Origin: JAHFPN01 sp963765745
GTDB lineage: Bacteria; Pseudomonadota; Alphaproteobacteria; Rhizobiales; Xanthobacteraceae
NCBI GenBank assembly: GCA_963765745.1
Contig: CAVXXM010000004.1
Coordinates: 243,201-307,200, forward strand
Reading direction: 5' to 3'
DNA: 64,000 nt
Numbering within the stretch: the first letter of the stretch is position 1; each line of letters begins with the position of its first letter. The notes under the pieces were generated by a model that was not told where the DNA came from, searched no databases, and was given only the letters and a program-made list of their open reading frames with translations. The position numbers and the translations under genes are program-made. Below are positions 61,683 through 64,000 of this stretch, piece after piece.

Positions 61683-63121
61683 TCAATGGCCGGCAGGTTC
61701 GCTGGGCGCGGTCGGGCTGGCTCGCTCCGCGCTGACATCGCCCGGGGACGCCACCTCCGACGACCGCGACCAGAAGATTGGTGGTTGCCAGCCAGAAGTT
61801 ACGCTGCGCTTCGATCGCCGCGGTCGTCGCCATGATCCGCTGCCGCGCTTCCAGCAGCAGCGCGAACACATCGATCTGCATCGCGTTGTAGCGGAGCAGC
61901 GTTTCGTCCGAGATGATCTTGCGCAGCGGCAGGACCTCCCGTCGGTAATGCGCGGCGATGTCGTAAGTCGAGCGATACACTCCGTATGCCTCGCGCGCTT
62001 CGGAGCGAACGTTGACGGCTTTCTCGATCAGACGGTTGACCGCCTGCATGTAGGTCTGTTCGGCGTGACGGACGCGGGCTTCGCCGAAATCGAACAACGG
62101 GATTTGGAATTCGACTTCGACACCGCGCGCATGAACCCACGGACCGCCTGTCTCGCGAGTCGTTTTCGATAGGCCCGCGACTTCGAGCAGATTGATGAAT
62201 CGCGTCGCGCCGGTCAGGCCGTAGGATTTCGCGAGCGCATCCACCTCGATCCGCGCAATCTGCAGGTCGACCCGGCGCCGCACCGCCTCGATTTCGACCG
62301 ACGGCAAAGTCCGCAGCGCCGGCGGCACGGGCAGCGCACCAGGAAGCTTGAACTCGACGTCGCCTCCCCACAGCCCCAGCGCGCGGATCAATCGCTCGCG
62401 CTCCGTTGCCGCGCGCTGGCGAACCGTCGCCAGTTGCGCCGTGATCTCCGCGTAGAAGACCTGCTCGCGCGCCTGATCGAGCTTGTTGATGCGCGCCCGT
62501 CTCGCCCAGTCGCCGTGCGATCTGGGTCGCGCCTTCAGCCGAGGACTTCGCCTGAGTGAGAAAGCCGATCAGCTCGCGGGAGGCGACGGCTTGATAGTAG
62601 GCGCGCCGCGCGTCGGCCGCGACGCGCAGCGTTTCTTCCGCCGCACGAAGCTGCGCTTGGCGAAAGCGATCCGCCGCCACCTCCGTACGAGCGGGCAGGG
62701 TTGCCAGCGCAAGGATGCTCGCAACGATCTTGCGCTCGATTTCGAGCTCGACCGGGCTCGCCAGCCGGGAAATGGAGATCGTCGGGCTCGGTGGCAGGCT
62801 CGCCTCCACCATGGCGGCTTCGGCCATGCCGAGCGCGTTGTAGGCCGCTTGCAGACCGCGATTGTTGAGCAGCGCGACCTGGACGGCCATGTCGGCGGTC
62901 AACGGCTTTTTCAGGAGCCGGGCGACCTGCTCGGCGGCGCGGGCAGCGTCCTCCGGGGTGCGAACCGCCAGAACGTCCTTGCGAAGCTCGCTCCCTGCGA
63001 TGGACGCGACGACATCCATGCCGCCGTCGGGCGAAAATGTCTTGCAGGCGGATAGCAACAGCGCGCAGCCGAGCGCCACCGATGTTCTGCCTGCGAGCAA
63101 AAAGCGCATCCGCCGCCTCAT
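61683..63121 (-). CDS. TolC family outer-membrane efflux protein (frameshifted)
   Basis: An outer-membrane channel of about 480 residues. The lipobox LLLSACKTF makes it a lipoprotein, as in the CusC/OprM group. Helical repeats include NNRGLQAAYNALGMAEAAMVEASLPPSPTISISR, and in the second half VEVEFQIPLFDFGEARVRHAEQTYMQAVNR. The frame breaks near 62505 and again near 61750; the last part ends ASPTAPSEPAGH. No RND pump or adaptor gene is beside it in the window. It shares a transcript with the multicopper oxidase and the small lipoprotein. Confidence 0.82.
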
Positions 63122-63411
63122 TGCCTTGGCTCCGGAGCAACGCGCTCGTTCTGCTCGCCCCAGGGAGCGGGCTCGACCGGCCGTTGGCTGGTGTAGGGGC
63201 CGATGGTCGAGCGGTAGCGCACCGCCGGCACGCGAGCTGCGGCATCTGCCGGGTCCGCTCCTATCGACGGCCGCGGCGGAACGCTGGCGCAGCCCGCATT
63301 GAGCGCGGCGAGCACGAAAAGGAGCGCGGCTTTACCGCGCCAGCCTTGCAATAGCGCGTTCGGTTGCCGTCCGAATAAAACGGCAGAACTCGCCCGGGAT
63401 TGAGCGGACAT
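63118..63411 (-). CDS. Small lipoprotein upstream of tolC
   Basis: A 97-residue protein with a signal helix (KAALLFVLAALNAGC) and lipobox LNAGC, then a Pro/Arg-rich tail without recognised domain. The stop overlaps the tolC start (ATGA). It is probably a periplasmic lipoprotein produced with the copper efflux channel. No family is assigned. Confidence 0.7.
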   Translation of the reverse strand: MSAQSRASSAVLFGRQPNALLQGWRGKAALLFVLAALNAGCASVPPRPSIGADPADAAARVPAVRYRSTIGPYTSQRPVEPAPWGEQNERVAPEPRQ

Positions 63412-63474
63412 GGGTCCCTCGCAGTTCGAATGACGTCGCGCGCAGACGGCTGCTCGGCAGCCGCTGCGCCGGCT

Positions 63475-63870
63475 TCAAAACGACAGGAGGGAGATCGGTG
63501 GTCGGTCGAGACGGTCGGGTGCCGCGCGAGCGACGGCGTCTTCGAGCGTCGCCACCAGGCTGGACCCGACGGGAGATTGGCCGATTGCGAGATCGATCGC
63601 GGGCGTCAGTGCGGTGAGACAAAACAGGCCGCAACAATTCTTCAGCTGGCTCTTTTCATCGTCGCTCTTTTGCGGGTGCTCGTGCCTGGCGCCATCGTGA
63701 TCGACATGCGCCTTGGCAAGTCCGTGGTCGGCTTGAGTGAGACAGTGAGCTTGCCGCGGACCATCCGCCAGCGCGAACGCGGCGGAAGGCGCGAGCAAGC
63801 AAACGGCATAGAGGACGACCAGCAGGGTCGCCGCCTTCCGACGCAGTCTCTTGGTCAGCCAACCCAACAT
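63475..63870 (-). CDS. Exported His/Cys-rich protein, putative metal binder
   Basis: A protein of about 131 residues with a leader helix (ATLLVVLYAVCLLAPSAAFA) and a mature part dense in His and Cys (RQAHCLTQADHGLAKAHVDHD, HEHPQ, KNCCGLFCL). This suggests a periplasmic copper or other transition-metal ligand. No family is recognised. It heads the copper cluster in the same direction. The start at 63870 follows a GAAGG site; the longer frame to 63948 is less likely. Confidence 0.7.
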   Translation of the reverse strand: MLGWLTKRLRRKAATLLVVLYAVCLLAPSAAFALADGPRQAHCLTQADHGLAKAHVDHDGARHEHPQKSDDEKSQLKNCCGLFCLTALTPAIDLAIGQSPVGSSLVATLEDAVARAAPDRLDRPPISLLSF

Positions 63871-64000
63871 TGCGCCCTTCGGCGGTTCCTTCGACTCATT
63901 ACTACGACGAAGGTGACAAAAATAGGATGGTGCGGCGTTGTGTAGCAAGCGCTTCGGCGGTCACGGACTTCACCCCGCGCTGCCGCAATAGGCCTGGCTG

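Noticed and set aside
1..64000. tRNA, rRNA, CRISPR arrays, insertion sequences or integrases
   Set aside because: Looked for by eye; no array of short repeats with spacers, no tRNA T-arm context outside genes, and no transposase or integrase motifs were seen.

Overview
The window is G+C-rich alphaproteobacterial chromosome, most likely Hyphomicrobiales (Bradyrhizobium / Xanthobacteraceae-like). The evidence is the combination of a TIGR03808 Tat-exported beta-helix protein, a DivJ-like kinase beside DUF1491 and DUF2336 genes, DUF6456 and DUF5330 proteins, a DnaA-domain-IV-only protein, and many TRAP, TTT and ABC uptake systems with substrate-binding proteins. I see no rRNA, tRNA, CRISPR array, transposase or integrase. 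Genes are dense, and many overlap by 4 to 32 bases.

Layout: (1) 59-1205 DUF3237 protein and cytochrome b561. (2) 1202-4521, minus strand: dehydrogenase, divergent QueD-like protein, GT4 glycosyltransferase and methyltransferase. (3) 4631-7210 OpgH glucan synthase and FkbM methyltransferase. (4) 7224-12382 protocatechuate 4,5-cleavage genes (ligI, ligA, and ligB joined in frame to ligC) with trmO and an MFS transporter. (5) 12548-17373 TRAP transporter (dctPQM), amidase and a small membrane protein. (6) 17382-27614, minus strand: beta-helix protein, pyroglutamyl peptidase-like protein, meaB, tctA/B/C and both methylmalonyl-CoA mutase subunits. (7) 27657-29396 folK/folB/folP, divergent from a HerA-like ATPase. 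(8) 31120-38245 HAD dehalogenase, GT39-like protein, sodB, a Pro-rich membrane protein, ptrB and msrB. (9) 38460-40771 DnaA-like protein, DUF6456 protein and an inserted two-gene cassette. (10) 40795-47438 hydrolase, sufE, DUF5330, DivJ-like kinase, peptidoglycan-binding protein, DUF1491, DUF2336. (11) 47544-53805 a binding protein coupled to a chemoreceptor, then a VWA protein and a broken secreted protein. (12) 53908-58910 DUF3592 protein and an ABC importer operon with a MetE-like enzyme. (13) 59058-63870 a periplasmic copper cluster.

The functional themes are aromatic catabolism (protocatechuate to 2-pyrone-4,6-dicarboxylate to oxalomesaconate), organic-acid and amide uptake, propionate/methylmalonyl-CoA metabolism, folate synthesis, envelope glucan, and copper detoxification. 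The most unusual items are: a low-G+C two-gene cassette inserted at the 3' end of a DUF6456 gene, with the displaced gene tail still readable downstream; a LigB-LigC fusion; a duplication/deletion scar in the copper cluster; a binding protein overlapping its presumed partner chemoreceptor; and a QueD-family protein without the family's Cys and one zinc His.

Many otherwise well-conserved genes carry one or several single-base frameshifts (at least 20 in total). They occur in unrelated genes and include both gains and losses, so sequence or assembly error is more likely than mass pseudogenisation. I give full gene spans and state where the frame breaks.
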